Assembly: GCA_032164245.1 (NCBI GenBank)
Contig: JAVMKO010000004.1
Coordinates: 36,619,626 to 36,683,625, forward strand
DNA length: 64,000 bases
Reading direction: 5' to 3'
Origin: Sternotherus odoratus
Lineage: Eukaryota > Chordata > Testudines > Kinosternidae
A model generated the notes under the pieces. It made no database searches and was not told where the DNA came from. It saw only the letters and a list, made by a program, of their open reading frames with translations. Shown here one piece after another: positions 1-12,692 of this stretch (position 1 is the stretch's first letter; each line of letters starts with the position of its first letter). A program made the position numbers and the translations under genes.

Positions 1-1150
1 AAAACATGCATTCTATTTACACCAACACAACCTTTTCTGGGGAAAAAAACTACAAAAAAATTCAAGACTACCTGACAGAGTTGTATAACTATTGGTTTGA
101 AAATTGACACAGTACAAAGACTTTACAGTAATGTCTCACTGGGATGTATGGATAGATATAAAACAAACTGTATGGGATTTTATATACACTAGAAACCAAA
201 TTGCAGGTTTCTGCATAGGAAAGAGAAGAGCAACATAAAGAGTATGGAATGTAAGATCATAAAAGTTGATGTTTACGACTCTTCACTTCACAGTAGCTCC
301 AACCCAATAAGACAGCCCTCACATAAAATGTGAAGCAGGCAAAAAACTTAGCAAATATTCTTGTGTGTCATTTGTAAAGCTATGAACTAAACCAAGAGTA
401 TCAAGGTCAGTTTGAGAGAAAGTGTCTGAATTAATATTTCTCCTAGTAACAGAGGGAGAATGTGAATTCTCTTCATACCTCAGTTGTTTTGTCAGTATTT
501 AGAAAAAGGGGGAAAGATCAAGTAGAAATCACACAAGTCTAACACCTGATGTCGAATTTTAGCACTTATTTCTACAACAGCCCTTCTTGGTCTCTTAAGT
601 TGTTCTGTCTATAGTAGGATCCTATATATAGGATACTATTCTCCAGGTTATGGCCTCTTTTTTGGGTCAGCAAGTAATAACATAGGATAGGGAGGTAAAG
701 ATCACAGCAAAAGTGATAGGATGATGAACTTGGAAGTCAGGGTTGGTTGATGGAACATAACTTGCAGAGGTTATAGAAATGAGATTCAAAACACTGGCTG
801 CAAATGTCTGAATTCTAATCTGAACTACTTGCCTGCATTTCCCTGCAAAACTGGGCTGGCAGTCCATGAGAACAAGCACTCAAAGGAGATTTGTGGTACT
901 TCCAGCTTTGGATAGAATTGCCACTCATGTTATTCCATTAATGGCAGGCTTTGTCCAGTATTTGAAGTAGAAACTCAAGGAAGGGCAGAGAAAATGAAAA
1001 ACCATATGAGAGTATTATATTAATGTAGCTGTAGCTCAGAAGGGTTTTGTTTGAGTTGGGGATGAAGGGTTTGGATGGGGAGAGGTAACCCTTTACCAGT
1101 CCTTAAACTGACTTACATAAATGTCAAAAAGATGAAGTGGTTGCAACATG
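1..1150. other. Unassigned AT-rich DNA
   Basis: I see no exon-like reading frame, RNA gene or recognisable repeat here. The open frames are short and have no protein-like composition. Confidence 0.5.
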
Positions 1151-1190
1151 GAAAAGGGAGAATAAATGAAATGTTAAAATACAGCAGCAA

Positions 1191-1740
1191 GTTGTAGAAC
1201 AAGTAAAATCATATGTTTACCTAGGAAGCTTGATCAGTGCCAGTGGTTCCATAACGGATGAGGTTAAAGGAGATGTGCTTTAACTACGAGTGCTGCACAG
1301 AAGTTGATGAAATTATGGTCTGATAAAAACATTACCTTTAGCACCAAAGTGAAAATGTATCAAACTAGTGTGCTAACAATATCACTCCAGGATCATGAAG
1401 CAGTTCTTCAGAAGATAGCAGAAGTAAAATGGAATGATTTTAAGATAAAGAAGGTAGCAGGGAAGCAGAATGTGAAGCCAGGGTACGGGATTGGCTGCAA
1501 TCAAAAAGATTATGATAGAGGGGACACTATAGAAAACAAACAAACAATGACAGGATGCCAAAGAAATTAATGCAAATGCAACTAAAGTCAGTCAGACCTA
1601 GAGGCCAACCATGACTAGATAGTAGGGATATGACCATGCTGGGCTTAATGGAGGAAGATGCCATAGACAGGAATGGATGGTGATACTGCATAGCTTACTG
1701 ACTGTAAAGATGCCTTAGTATGAGAATGAGACAACAAAAT
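1191..1740 (+). mobile_element. Degenerate non-LTR retrotransposon (non-CR1 LINE), C-terminal region
   Basis: Conceptual translation from 1191 gives VYLGSLISASGSITDEV followed by a stop at 1280. This matches the YLGSxIS...G....EI block just after the catalytic part of many LINE reverse transcriptases. After a frame break, the stretch from 1304 reads LWSDKNITFSTKVKMYQTSVL, the typical next block (LW....IS..TK...Y...VL). Further downstream, frames with RPRGQP (1594-1611) and LGLMEEDAIDRNGW look like the usual LINE C-terminal tail. The fragment therefore runs from the thumb region to the C-terminus on the plus strand, with several stops and frameshifts. It lacks the catalytic core and cannot be active. 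The clade (RTE-like or L2-like) cannot be decided from this much sequence; it is not CR1. Confidence 0.7.
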
Positions 1741-2215
1741 GGACTCGCATCATTTCAACTCCCTCCTACTACAGTCAACGAAAGGGCTGCCATTGACTTC
1801 AACAGAAGATGGATCATGCCTTTACTGACTACCCTTTTCTCTGGGCCCAGAAAAACATTTACACTCAGCCTCGATACTTAGGTGACATAGGCCAGTGCAC
1901 ACATCCCAAGAGTCAGGGGAAGAACTTTGTTGTAGCTGCTTCCACTTAGGATTAGGCTGTATTTTCAGAGCAAATTACAAGATGTCTCTTCACAGAGGCA
2001 TTTTATTAACAGATGTGCATGGCCTCAACTGCACTAGAAATATGACATTTAAAATAAAGGGCTAAAAAGGAACAGAAGAGGTGGCAATACTGTGCTCCCT
2101 TTGAATCAGTCTCTTTGGTCTATATCCATGAGACCATCCTATCCAGAGACTATGATGATGGGCCCTTTAGATGATGGGCCCTTGCATGTAATAAGAATAT
2201 TCTAATTGGAACACC
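1741..2215. other. Unassigned DNA
   Basis: No gene or clear repeat. A GATGATGGGCCCTT-type block is duplicated in tandem at about 2153-2186. Confidence 0.4.
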
Positions 2216-2224
2216 CTTTCCCAT

Positions 2225-2440
2225 AGGCCCCGACTTCATGGGTGCTCTGGGGATGGAGCACCCATGGTGAAAAATTGGTGGGTGCTCTGCACTCACCAGC
2301 AGCTCCCACAAACACCCAGTTCACCTCTACTCTGTCTCCTCCCCTGAGTGCACCTCCGCCACTCCGCTTCTGCTCCCTCCCAGGTTTGCCACCAAAAAGC
2401 TGTTCATGCTGGGCGGACTTTTTGTCGATGAGGCACAGTA
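2225..2440. repeat. GC-rich interspersed repeat, unclassified
   Basis: This block is much richer in G+C than its flanks. It contains the phrase GGAGCACCCATGG with inverted relatives (GGGTGCTC at both ends of a short hairpin around 2239-2290), then a C-rich tract. I recognise it as similar to a repeat common in turtle genomes but cannot name its class. The short open frames across it are compositional and not a gene. Confidence 0.4.
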
Positions 2441-2444
2441 TTTT

Positions 2445-4160
2445 CCACCAGGGGAAAAAAAAACCATTCAAACTTCTGAAAATGGTTGAAATGCATGAAA
2501 CTTATCCCCCAGGGAAGAATTTTAGCCTTTTTTAGCTTTCAAACAATATAGTAAAAACATATTACATTTACATAAGAAATGCTATGCTCATTAGAATAAT
2601 TGTTGTAGAGTTCTTAAACACATGATTAATAGCTCACATTGCTTACTGTGATGTCATTGAATGCTGTGCATATGGTACATACCAGGATACTGCTGAAAAG
2701 CATGAGTGTAAGGATCATTCCAGGAGAAAACAAAAGCAATTGTCAAATCTATTAAATGGAAGCAACATTTCCCTCTAGTACAAAAACCTGGCCTATGTCT
2801 TAGAATTCTGAGACTTTTCACTTTTCACTGTTGGCTGAAAGGTTTGTGCACAAACAAAAACTGCGCTCTGAAAACATTTTCTACATCATCATAAACACGT
2901 ACAAACTCCAGTGCTGTCCTACACTGTTCATGTCAGGCCTGCTGTGAATAATCTGACAACCACTGTAAATAGGGCTGAAGGGCTTGCATGAACAGTGACC
3001 AGCATCTCTTCCTACAACAATAAGGCTGAGAGCAGGGAGCTGACCTGGTTCCAGAGCAAACATATTCAGATGCTGATCACAGTCGTTTCATTCTGTGGAA
3101 AGACTGGACACCTTCCCCCACAACAGACCATCCTCCTGCACACACGAAGGTGGATCCTGAATCCAGGATCCAGGCTAACAGCTGAGCCAGGTTCAATGAC
3201 AAGGACTCCCATCCTGAAAAGGTGGAAAAAAATTAACCAAAAAGTGGAGGGACCTCTAAAAACAAGCATCTCCAGAACCCCCAATAGCTCAGGGAAGCAG
3301 CCTTTACATCATTGCCTGGTACACATAAGGGGGGAACAAAAGCAGTTTAAAAGTCAGTGGCTAAAGTCCAAGATTATGGATGAAGGGTAGTTCAGGGCAC
3401 AGATGGCACACAAGTGCAGATAAATAACTGTAATGGAAGAAGCAGGAATGAGATATAGCATGCCAAGAAAGCAAGAGCTCAGTGAGGACAAAGATGGCAG
3501 ATTACGTTAGAGCAAATATGGTGTCAGCCTGAAGGTTTTCCATGGAAAACCTCTTAGTGTGATAACTGATGCAGTATCCTCTCTGCACTGCATATCGGAA
3601 ATCTTCTTGTACATTATGTCTTTTTTGCCACGCCCTTTGAAATTTCATACTAGTTTTTAAATAACTATTCTGGGCACTTTTGTTCCACATCAAGAAGAAG
3701 AATATAATATGTTGAGCATGATTTTGGCTGATCGATTCATGGAGTCTATGTAAGGGAGACCGACAACTGTAACATTGGTACCAGAAAGTCAAGGAAAAAC
3801 ACCACAAAAGCAAAAACAAAACACTGTCTCTTTAACATGTCCACTCCTTGGCATAGGGCTTCTCTTCTTGGGCCAATTTACAAACAGGCAAACCAAGGAT
3901 TTTCCCCTCAGCTTGTCTCAGAGAGTAAAGACCAGTGACAAACCCAGACAGGGTTTATTTGAGTTATCAAAATAAAGAGAAGAGAAGCATTCTTAATTGA
4001 ATGTCTCTGAGAAGTACAGTCCTCTTGTGGGGATAAAGAGTCCATGTAAATGAGTAAAAGTTTAGCAGCCAACCACTAATCAAGTTTATCCTTGTAAAAT
4101 AGTACAGCTTTACCAACTCTACAAAACATAGTGTATTTGTTTGTCTATATGGAGATCATT
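2445..4160. other. Unassigned DNA
   Basis: Nothing coding is supportable. The longest open frame here (131 codons, 2995-3390, plus strand) has no motif, signal peptide or family resemblance, and a 72-codon frame opposes it on the other strand. Confidence 0.4.
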
Positions 4161-4173
4161 AATTCCTTAAGAC

Positions 4174-4336
4174 CAGTGGCTCTCAACCTGGTTGTGGCCC
4201 AATCAACACACAGCTGTGGCCCATGTGACATCCTCAAGGCCATACAGGTAGTAAATATATTGTGCGGCTGCGACCCACATATCACATAGAGAGCTGCATA
4301 AGCTGCCCAGAATGGTAAATAGGTTGAGAATCACTG
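4174..4336. mobile_element. hAT-type MITE with target-site duplication
   Basis: Terminal inverted repeats of 16 bp face each other: CAGTGGCTCTCAACCT at the left, and the complement of CAGTGATTCTCAACCT at the right. The flanks are CTTAAGAC (4166-4173) and GTTAAGAC (4337-4344), a 7-of-8 match. An 8-bp duplication and CAGTG termini are typical of hAT transposons (Charlie-like). No transposase is present, so the 163-bp element is non-autonomous. Confidence 0.85.
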
Positions 4337-4345
4337 GTTAAGACA

Positions 4346-5450
4346 ATGAAGACATAACAGGTGAAATATGAGACCTCATTGCAAATCTACAGGAAATTAT
4401 TCTTCATATTATCATGTGATTGGTGGTTTATAAATATAGATTGGCAGAAAGGAAGACAGAAAACATTCATCTCTCAACTATTTAGGCAGAGTTTGAGTTT
4501 GACCATTCCCACAAACTATAAAATACGAATCCCAGATTCTAATATAAAACCACTAGAGGTGTTCAAGTTAAAATTAGAAAGATTGATAATAAGAGCAAAT
4601 TAGGGTAATTCTAGTGTGATCCAGTTTGCAGATTCTAGCTTGAACCTTTTCCACATAGTGATCCCATGTTACAACAAAGAAACTTCAGGATCCCCCTCCC
4701 ATTTAGCAATAAGGAAAGGGAGAGAGGTCATCCCCATAGACTTATTCTCAGCCCTAGACTGAGACCCCTGGACTAGCCTCCAGATTACCCCAGAGTTCCT
4801 TTCCAACCCCCAATCTAATATATTATTAAAACTGCAGAAATTAAAATGATTTCCCCTTTACCTTTTGAAAGAAGCCAGCAAATAACAGCTTCATTTGTGA
4901 TAGGCCAAAATATTTTCCATTTCAGAAGCACTCCTGTAGTTATTCACTAGCATCTCAGACTTCATCAGCCATATGATGGTCTAGTTTAAAAATTAAAAAA
5001 ACAACAAATCATTCCAAATAATTTTATTTATCAAGAATGTCAACAACCAAAAAAGGAAAAGACCTAAAGAATAAATGAAATATTAGAGATTAATCAATGC
5101 ACTAGTATTTTCACTCTGACCTTCAATGACTTTTTTTCTGTAAATGAAAGCAGTTTGCTATTGTAATTGCTCATATAACCTAATATCTAGAAAACACCCA
5201 GCTCCATCTTTATTAAATTTAAAAACTAGCTGATAATATGCTTCCTTCAAGTACTGCTGAAAGGGTGGAACTAATGTCCTGCTGCATTATTTGTGTGGAG
5301 AGAGAATGCCTGCAAGGCATCATTTAACACTCCTGCCCCAGAACCCAATAAGACTGTTTAACTCTCCTCCAGACCATAGCAACAGCAGATGTAAGGCTGT
5401 ATGATAAAATTACATAACACAGTTTCTGTCATCTTGGACTTAATTTAACT
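4346..5450. other. Unassigned AT-rich DNA
   Basis: No gene, RNA or repeat that I can support. Confidence 0.4.
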
Positions 5451-5454
5451 CTTC

Positions 5455-5534
5455 CTTATTCTGGTGTAAATGAGGAGTAACTGCAGTGAAGGCACTGATG
5501 TAAGACTAGTATAAGCAAGTGTAGATTGGGCCTA
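5455..5534. repeat. Fragment of a small palindromic MITE family
   Basis: The stretch TCTGGTGTAAATGAGGAGTA ... GATTGGGCCTA resembles one half of the amniote repeat whose ends read GGGCCAAATTC and whose middle carries GGAGTTACTCC-like and TCAATGG motifs. A more complete copy lies at 19783-19864. Confidence 0.5.
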
Positions 5535-6890
5535 TTTACTTTAGGGATTTATATTTTTTAAATTCCTCTTGTTTATCATTTGGCTGAGAGGGGTTCAGAG
5601 GAAAAAATCAGGGTAACACCATGCAGAAAGATATGACTTTTCTCTAGAGATGCTAAACTGAAGCACGTCAGAGAGGTGAAAGATATTCCCCATCAGAAGC
5701 TGATGTCTAATCGAGAAATCTTTCAGCTGTTTGCATGCTATACAGAAAGTTTCTCTTTCATTAAATAAACTGATAGACCAAAAAAATGTGGGAGGGGCTA
5801 CCAGCCACTAGCTCTTACTTCTCCTATTAGAAACATACGGCATACAAATGTTTCCCATTTCAGAGGGATGAATGAATATCTTTATGTATTGGGCTGGGAA
5901 ATAAGTTCTAATACTGAACTTATTTACAGACTGTGTATAATGAAGACCAGATCTGTTTATAACAGGAAAAAAGGTTTGTTTTGTTTTTTTGTTACAAGGA
6001 AAATTAAATCAAGCTTTGTTGGTCACAGCCTACTGGATGTTGGGTTTGATTTGGGACTGCTGGATGGACAAAAGGTGTCTTGAATTTACAATCTATCCAA
6101 GGTTACGGATTTCATAATGTGAGGTGTGCTTGTATTATATATGTTATGTCTTTTTTCCCTCCTAGGTATTCTCCTCCCACACACTCATAGTACAAAGTTT
6201 GATGATGGGTCTTGTGGGAAGAGGGGGGTGATCAAGGGGCATCCTGGGTCCCTGCACAGCCTCCTCTCCTCAAACACAGATAAGTTCCAGTAGCTCAGCA
6301 TTGTAGGGATACGATTGAAATGTCTAATGGGTTTATGTAAAACCTGAACCCAGGCTAATGATTCTGTGAACTAAATCTGAAACTCTGTTGCATTCTGGGA
6401 AGCAGGAATTGCTTTAAAGCTGAGATGGCCCTAAGAGCCATTACTTTTAGAATGGAAAACTGTCACCATGCGAGGAGGAGGAAAGGAACGGAAGTGAACA
6501 TCTTACTCTTCTCCATACAATCCTTCATTTTAAAATGCTAATATTACATGAAGAAGCAGTTTTTTGGGAATCATGGGGAGGAGGTTATTTGATTGGTTTT
6601 TGTAAGGGGAGGGATGGAGAGACTTGGATTGTTTCTAAAGAAATAAAGCATGGGAGAGGAGGAAACCTTTGACTCCAAAGAAGTGTAAAATCAGCAATGT
6701 GTAATTTTCAGCACAATTTTCATCATCACTAATGTTGGCCCCATATACAGCAATGAACAGAGTAAATGCTTAATAAAAAACAATAATCATGTAATTTTTC
6801 ATACAATGGTGTTCATGCTATATTACTACAACAAACTCACTGAAACCACATTCAGGGCTACACATCGTGGGCACATCCTGGGTCTGCTCA
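5535..6890. other. Unassigned DNA
   Basis: No gene or recognisable repeat seen. The short frame at 5868-6083 has no family resemblance. Confidence 0.4.
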
Positions 6891-6894
6891 CATC

Positions 6895-6985
6895 ATTGTG
6901 AATCAGGAGGTATTCCACTGAAGTCGATGAGGTAACATAAGTATAAAATCAGCACAGGTGAGATCAGAATTAGGCCCAATGTATC
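6895..6985. repeat. Palindromic MITE fragment (TCAATGG-type family)
   Basis: Contains CCACTGAAGTCGATGAGGT and ends in AATTAGGCCCAAT, the degraded arm of the same small palindromic repeat family seen at 19783-19864. Confidence 0.45.
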
Positions 6986-7013
6986 CTCTTAAACTTTGTA
7001 ACAATACTCAGAC

Positions 7014-7135
7014 TAAGGCCCTGATCCTGCGAACCCTTATACACAAGCTGCACCTTGAGCATGTTAGGAGTCCTGTTGAAGTCAATGGACGTAGGCACAA
7101 ATCATGTGTATAAGTGTTGTAGCATAGGGCTAAAA
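7014..7135. repeat. Palindromic MITE, GGCCCTGATCCTGC family
   Basis: Begins AAGGCCCTGATCCTGCGAAC and ends with TATAAGTGTTG...AGGGCT. The two arms share TTATACAC / GTGTATAA, with GAAGTCAATGGA near the centre. This is the layout of a short foldback DNA element. Confidence 0.55.
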
Positions 7136-9324
7136 TATTTAAATTCTCAAAATAAAAAAATATATAAAAATACCAGCACAAAAGGTGTGTTTTTAAACAG
7201 AATCTCTGCATTGCAATAATTAGCACATGCATACACATCCACAAACACCTCTTGGGCAAGTGGTGTATATAGAAATCTGCATGACAGGTGAAGCTGTGAC
7301 TGAGGGGTTTTTTTTATTTCTTTAAGGAATAGTTGATTACTACATGTATCTTGTACAAACTTTTCCTTTAAGTAATTATACTTTTGCTTGTATTATTTTA
7401 AGTTTCAGCTGTTGCCATTCAGACTCTTGCTCATAATTTTTCTTTAAAACTGTCATATGTTCTTTATCAGAGATAATTTTAGTTAAGAAATGGAGTCCTA
7501 ATTTAAAAACCTGATGCTGAAAACATCATTTCCTGTAATAGAAGCTATGACACACCCATTAGCACACTAGTAGGAATATTCAACACATTTTGGACATTGT
7601 GCCAAAAAAGGAATAGATTTGATCTTGGCTCATTGACCAGATCCTAATAACTTTCTTGGCAAATAGAGCAGATCAATTTATCAAAATTAGTTGTTTCCAA
7701 ACTGCAATGGCACTAAATATTTTATCTTACTGGCAATGGGTACTGATGCTTTGAACATTAAATCAAATGCTGTAGCAGATTTAACAAGCAGAATAGCCTT
7801 ACATAAACACACCCAAACCACCTGCCCCTAAATTATATGCCATATGCTTTCAGCCAATCCCATCCCACCTTGCTGTTTCCTTAGAGTTACAGCACTAGTG
7901 CCACTCCAGGAAACCTAGTTTAAAGTTCACATTTTTTAAAAAAAGTACATGAAATGTAAATATACAACAGGGGAGTTCATTGGAGTTCTCTGACCCTTTG
8001 TAAACGTGACTTATTTCTGTTCTAAATGTAGCTATACAGACTGGGAGTATTCGCAAAGACTGAGATGCTAAATTACTGCTAAAGTGTGTGACTGGAGATG
8101 TCTTTGGTTGACCTTGGGTGCAGCTCCAGAGGGAACTTTAAGTAATATTTAAGGGCAAAGCTGGTAACCCAGTGTAAATATTATTGCATTACAAGTTGGA
8201 AGCCTATAAATCCCCTCCTATTTTTGAATACCCATGAGAGAATAGATGCCAGATTTCATATGGAAGGGGCATATCATGTGATCTCAAAAAGCTATAGACC
8301 TATTTGGACTTTTTTACTACTTTATGTCTTCATATCTGTAAACTATGAAAAGCTATAAAGGTTACATTCCTTCCTACCACTTGCTACTTTGTGAAAACCA
8401 AACTGAAAGTGTAGCTGCCCAAAACTCTGTCATGTGCATTTTATTTTGGGCATTTTCTTCTTCCTTAAAAAATTGAATCCCCAGATGTGTCTGACTAAAT
8501 AACAGAGGGAGCTGAATTGTCTCATTTTTCTGTCAAAGAACCAGAAATAATGACTGTGTAAAGACAGTAAGAAGGGGTTTTGTTTTAATTCTATTAACCA
8601 CACTGAACACTGACTGGAATCGGACTCTAAAGAACATTCCTTCTGCTGCTTTCACATATTATAAAACAAAGTTAACTTGGACATGCTATTTACTTTTCTT
8701 TTAGTTTATAATGGTTTTAATTCATACAAGAATTAGACCTTCTTGATTAATCTCAGTAGATTCACACACACTATATCAGTACCTTTGGGGGCAACTGAGC
8801 TAAAAATATCAAAATCCTTTCATTTTTTCCTTTTCTTTTTTCTCTCAGATACTATCATAAAATCAAATAATAAAAGGATCAAAACAATTGTACCTTTCTT
8901 GGGTACCCTCAGAAAATACTTCTCCCCTTTAAACAAAAACAAACCAAATAAAAGCAGTTTTTCTGATTTCATTCACATCATCTTTCAGTTTTAAAATAAA
9001 CTTTACAAAATGCCAGATTAGCTATTCTTTTTTTTCTCAATTCAGCATTCTCTTTTGAAATCTCTAATTCACAAGATAGACACATATTGGAACAGTCGGA
9101 ATCAGCATAAAATATTTATTATCATTAGCAAGTCTCTCTCTCCTTGACTAGTCATTAGTTCTGCACGGTGCTGGATGGGCAGCCTTAGAAAGTGAAGTCC
9201 TCTCTGTACAAGAGAGAGTGAGCAAGCTTCAGCATACTGCCCCACCAATGTGTTTTAACTGGGACCTTGAGTCTGAATTAATCCCTATTCAATTCTTGGC
9301 CTCCCTATGGAGTCTGCTAACAAT
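7136..9324. other. Unassigned AT-rich DNA
   Basis: I see no exon, RNA gene or diagnostic repeat end. The region is strongly AT-rich with many homopolymer runs. Confidence 0.4.
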
Positions 9325-9562
9325 GGATATGTCTACATTGCAACAAAACACCTGAAAATGGCCGTGTCAACTGATTCAGGGTCTATAAAATGGCACTGTA
9401 GACATTAGGGTTTGGGCTAGACCCTAGAAGGGAGTGCAGGCAGGATCAAGAGCACAGAGTCCAGACCAACCCTGAACTTCTACACTGCAATTTTGTAGCC
9501 TCACAGCCCAGGTCAGCTGGCATGGTCATTTGTGTGTGTTTTGTTGCAAAGTAGACATATCC
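9325..9562. mobile_element. Foldback MITE, GGATATGTCTAC family
   Basis: The left end GGATATGTCTACATTGCAAC and the right end are inverted repeats of about 28 bp (TTGCAAAGTAGACATATCC on the right). The element is 238 bp with no coding capacity. The flanks AAT / AAT could be a 3-bp target duplication, which would suit a Harbinger-like element, but this is weak. Related ends occur at 37368 and 37664. Confidence 0.8.
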
Positions 9563-9802
9563 AATGTTACTAGTTAGTGCCAAGTGTGGTGGCATTTTTT
9601 GTGATGTGGACACATGTCCTCCAGCAACTAGACTGAGAAAACCAAACTAATTTTACCATAGGTAACAGATGGGCCATCAGAGGACATTTGATTGCCATCA
9701 AGATGGATTTGATGCAAACAGTGCAAAGATCTAAATTTCTTTTCAGTACCCTAAATCTTTTACTTTCTCTCACAATCATTCCAGCTTTAATGGAAGATAG
9801 AA

Positions 9803-9885
9803 GGTCTGATTCAATTCTCCCCTGAGTTTTTATACTGATGTAACCCAATTGACATCAATGGAGTTACTACTGATTTTATGTTACT
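9803..9885. repeat. Palindromic MITE fragment (GGAGTTACT family)
   Basis: Contains CTGATGTAACCCAATTGACA and CAATGGAGTTACT, the core of the small palindromic repeat family seen in a fuller copy at 19783-19864. Confidence 0.5.
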
Positions 9886-9989
9886 ATGACAAGACAATGA
9901 GACTCAGCAACTGTAGCTTATAAAACACACTGTCTCTCTAGGAAATGGTTTACTACTTGTACAATTAGATTTCCAAGAGCAAATGGCAG

Positions 9990-10290
9990 CTTATGTTATT
10001 ATTATGTATTATTACAATAGCACCTAGAGATCCCAACTGAGATTGAAGCCCCAAGATGCTAGTGATAAACATGTACAAAGTAAGAGAGTCCTTGCTCTGA
10101 AGATTTTACAATCTAGACAACAAATGGTAGGAGAACGGAAATTTGCTGGCCCCATTTTATAGATGAGGAACTGAGGCACAGAGAACTCAAGTGACTTACT
10201 CAAGGTCCCGTAGGAAGTCTGTGGCAAAGTCAAAAACTGAACCCAATTCTTGAGACACACACACAAGGGCCTTAATCTTAAGGGTTTGTG
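9990..10290 (-). mobile_element. tRNA-derived SINE with L2/MIR-like tail, antisense
   Basis: Read on the minus strand, this gives a polymerase III-type head (GAACCCA-type B-box region near 10235-10245), a body with CTGTGCCTCAGTTCCTCATC (about 10160-10180), and a tail with TTGTAAAATCTTCAGAGCAAGGACTC. The last part matches the ATTGTAAGCTC...GGGACTGT tail of L2/MIR-class SINEs. It ends in a TTATTATT-like run at the left. The copy is heavily mutated. Family-level naming is from memory. Confidence 0.7.
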
Positions 10291-10299
10291 TTTGTTCTA

Positions 10300-10915
10300 C
10301 ATCCAGAGATCTTGCTCTGTCATTCATAATGTCATTCCTTCTGCGGTGAACACTGAGGAAATTAACTGCAAACAACATTAAGTATAAAAAGGAGGAATTA
10401 TGCCCTTCCTGATTTTAACATTTTTATCTTTTATAAAATTTTGAAAGCATTTTTGAACTTTTAATAATAATAAAGCTATCAGTGTGTGACTCTCCCTCAC
10501 TGATTTCCTGCTTTCTCAATCCTGCTTCAAAGCTGCCCATTTTAAATTATTTGCCTACACTCACTCAGACTCTATTGAGACTGCACCAAAGAGTAATATA
10601 AAAAACGTAAAGGTGGCTTACAGATACAGCAATGGTTAAACTTAAATATTAGAAGATGGTAATAAAAACAGCTAAAGGATCCTTCACTGAAAAGCAGATG
10701 AAAGTAATAAAAAAGGGCAGGTAACAATGTGAAAACATGTGCGTTCTTTAATATGCTAGAGCTAGGTGGGGGCAACGAGGCAGTGTGGAATGGGAGCTTA
10801 GATCAGGTGTCCACTAGGTATACCTACTGTGGAATGGACAGAAGACAGAGCGCCAGCTCATTCTGCAATGAAGCCCAACTGTGTTCTAGCAACTACTCCT
10901 CCATCCCCTCCTCCA
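10300..10915. other. Unassigned DNA
   Basis: Nothing supportable; AT-rich with scattered short open frames. Confidence 0.4.
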
Positions 10916-10919
10916 GGCT

Positions 10920-11010
10920 GGGGTTTTGAAAAACCACTGAGTTTTGACCTAACTCTGCTCCTATTGAGTTCAATGGGAGTTAGGCTATTGCTGAGTGCTT
11001 TTGAAAATCC
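10920..11010. repeat. Palindromic MITE fragment
   Basis: Contains CTAACTCTGCTCCTATTGAG next to TTCAATGGGAGTTAG, two facing arms (CTAACTC..CCTATTGA / TCAATGGGAGTTAG) of a short foldback repeat. Confidence 0.55.
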
Positions 11011-11207
11011 TTCTGTAATATTTAGGTTAAGGAATCATGCTATGAGAAATTAAGGAATTTCAATAATAAATACTCAACCTACATGGTTGCCAACATGAGC
11101 ATATGACCTAAACCATTTTTTAATAATTTGTCAAAAGCTATAATACAAACTTGAATTGGCTGTTCCTACAGCTCTCACAGTATATGGATTTATACTGCAT
11201 CCCCGTA

Positions 11208-11292
11208 AGATACTGCATCTGTAAAATTTATCTGTGCATTTATACTGCATCTGTAAAATTTATCTGTGCATTTATACTGCATCTGTAAAAGC
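11208..11292. repeat. Tandem repeat, about 32-bp unit
   Basis: The phrase ACTGCATCTGTAAAATTTAT followed by CTGTGCATTTAT occurs twice in full and then begins a third time, directly head to tail. This is a local tandem duplication. Confidence 0.9.
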
Positions 11293-11659
11293 ATTAAATT
11301 TGGCTCAAATGTGACAGACCTTGTAAAAAAGGACAGTTTAGAGGTACAGCTGGCACAGAGGCAACTTCACCACAGTAAACATTGGCTCTTTTCTATTTTC
11401 TTTCTACAATCACAGCCACTTCTGTCCCCCTTTCATGTATTTTGAAAAAGAGTTGGAAGCAAGACAATTCCTCTTATGTCTTGTGGTTACATAAACAAAA
11501 TCAGGCTTTCACATTCAAAGAGACTCATACCTAGGACTAAGCTAATAGTTGAGTTCTAAATCCAAATGCCCCCACTGCCCAATACTTAGCATTCAGGGGT
11601 GGTCGAGCTCGTAACTGAGCGACCTCCCCGTGGTGCAGCAAGAATTCAGGGATTTATTG

Positions 11660-11765
11660 TATGCTATTGGCATTTATAAAGTCCTTTTCGGTGCTCTATA
11701 TCTCAAAGTGCTTTACGGAGCAATTAACTACATATTGTACCTACCGCACAGTTCCACTGAGGCCA
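11660..11765. repeat. Interspersed repeat fragment (CTCAAAGTGCTTTAC family)
   Basis: Contains GGCATTTATAAAGTCC and ATCTCAAAGTGCTTTAC, followed by a GTACCTACCGCACAG stretch. I recognise this as resembling a common reptilian interspersed repeat. Class not determined. Confidence 0.35.
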
Positions 11766-12027
11766 TTTAGAGCCATTTTCATGCCCTTACAAGAACCTAA
11801 CCCTTAATTCTCACATGATTAAAGAATAGTGAGGAATTCTGAAATCTAAATCTAAACACAGAACAAGGGAACACCATGACCTTTTTTTAATATACATTTG
11901 TTTTATATATGTAACTACATAGACATTATAATACACTTTCAAAAGTGCCTATCCAAGGTTTTACCGGCAACTGGCATATTATATATAATTGGCCAATTTT
12001 AAAAGCAAGGACTTCCTTTTTTTGTTG

Positions 12028-12090
12028 CCATAAATTGAATAAATCTTAGGGAGAGAGTTAGGGAGAGAATAAATCTTAGGGAGAGAGTTG
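12028..12090. repeat. Local tandem duplication
   Basis: AATAAATCTTAGGGAGAGAG occurs twice, separated by TTAGGGAGAG, a short direct duplication. Confidence 0.85.
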
Positions 12091-12692
12091 GGCTTTGGAG
12101 TCAAAGCTCCAGCCCGAGATGGAACATCTACACAACTATTTTTACCAGCCTGTTGGGTTCTGAAACTCACTGCCATGGGGGGCGGAAGTTGGGGATGGGG
12201 GTGAAGTATACTTATATCCCCAAGTGCCTGACTGCACCACCAAATCAGGTGCAGTCCTTAGACATCTAAATGGCCTAAAATGTACACAGAAATAACTATA
12301 CCCCCACAATTTAAAAAACAAAGACCTAGTTAAGGCCAGGCTATAAATCAGGCCTTAAATATTGGGGCTGTCAATTAATCACAGTTAACTCAAGTGATTA
12401 ACACAAAACAAATTAACTAGATCAAATAAAATACTTGTGATTAGTTGCAGTTTTAATTGCTCTGTCAAACAATAATAGAATACCAATTTAACTTATGAAT
12501 ATTTTTGGATGTTTTTCTACATTTTTCAATTGACCTCAGACAAGTACTTCAATGCAACCTCTTTATTGTGAAAGTGCAGTTTACAAACGTAGAATGATTT
12601 TTTAACGTACCTGCACTCAAAAAACAAAACAATGTAAAACTATAGAGAATACAAGTCCACTCAGTCCAACTTCTTGTTCAGCCATTCACTCA

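Noticed and set aside
2995..3390. 131-codon open frame on the plus strand
   Set aside because: No motif or family resemblance, and an open frame on the opposite strand. A frame of this length is expected by chance in 64 kb.
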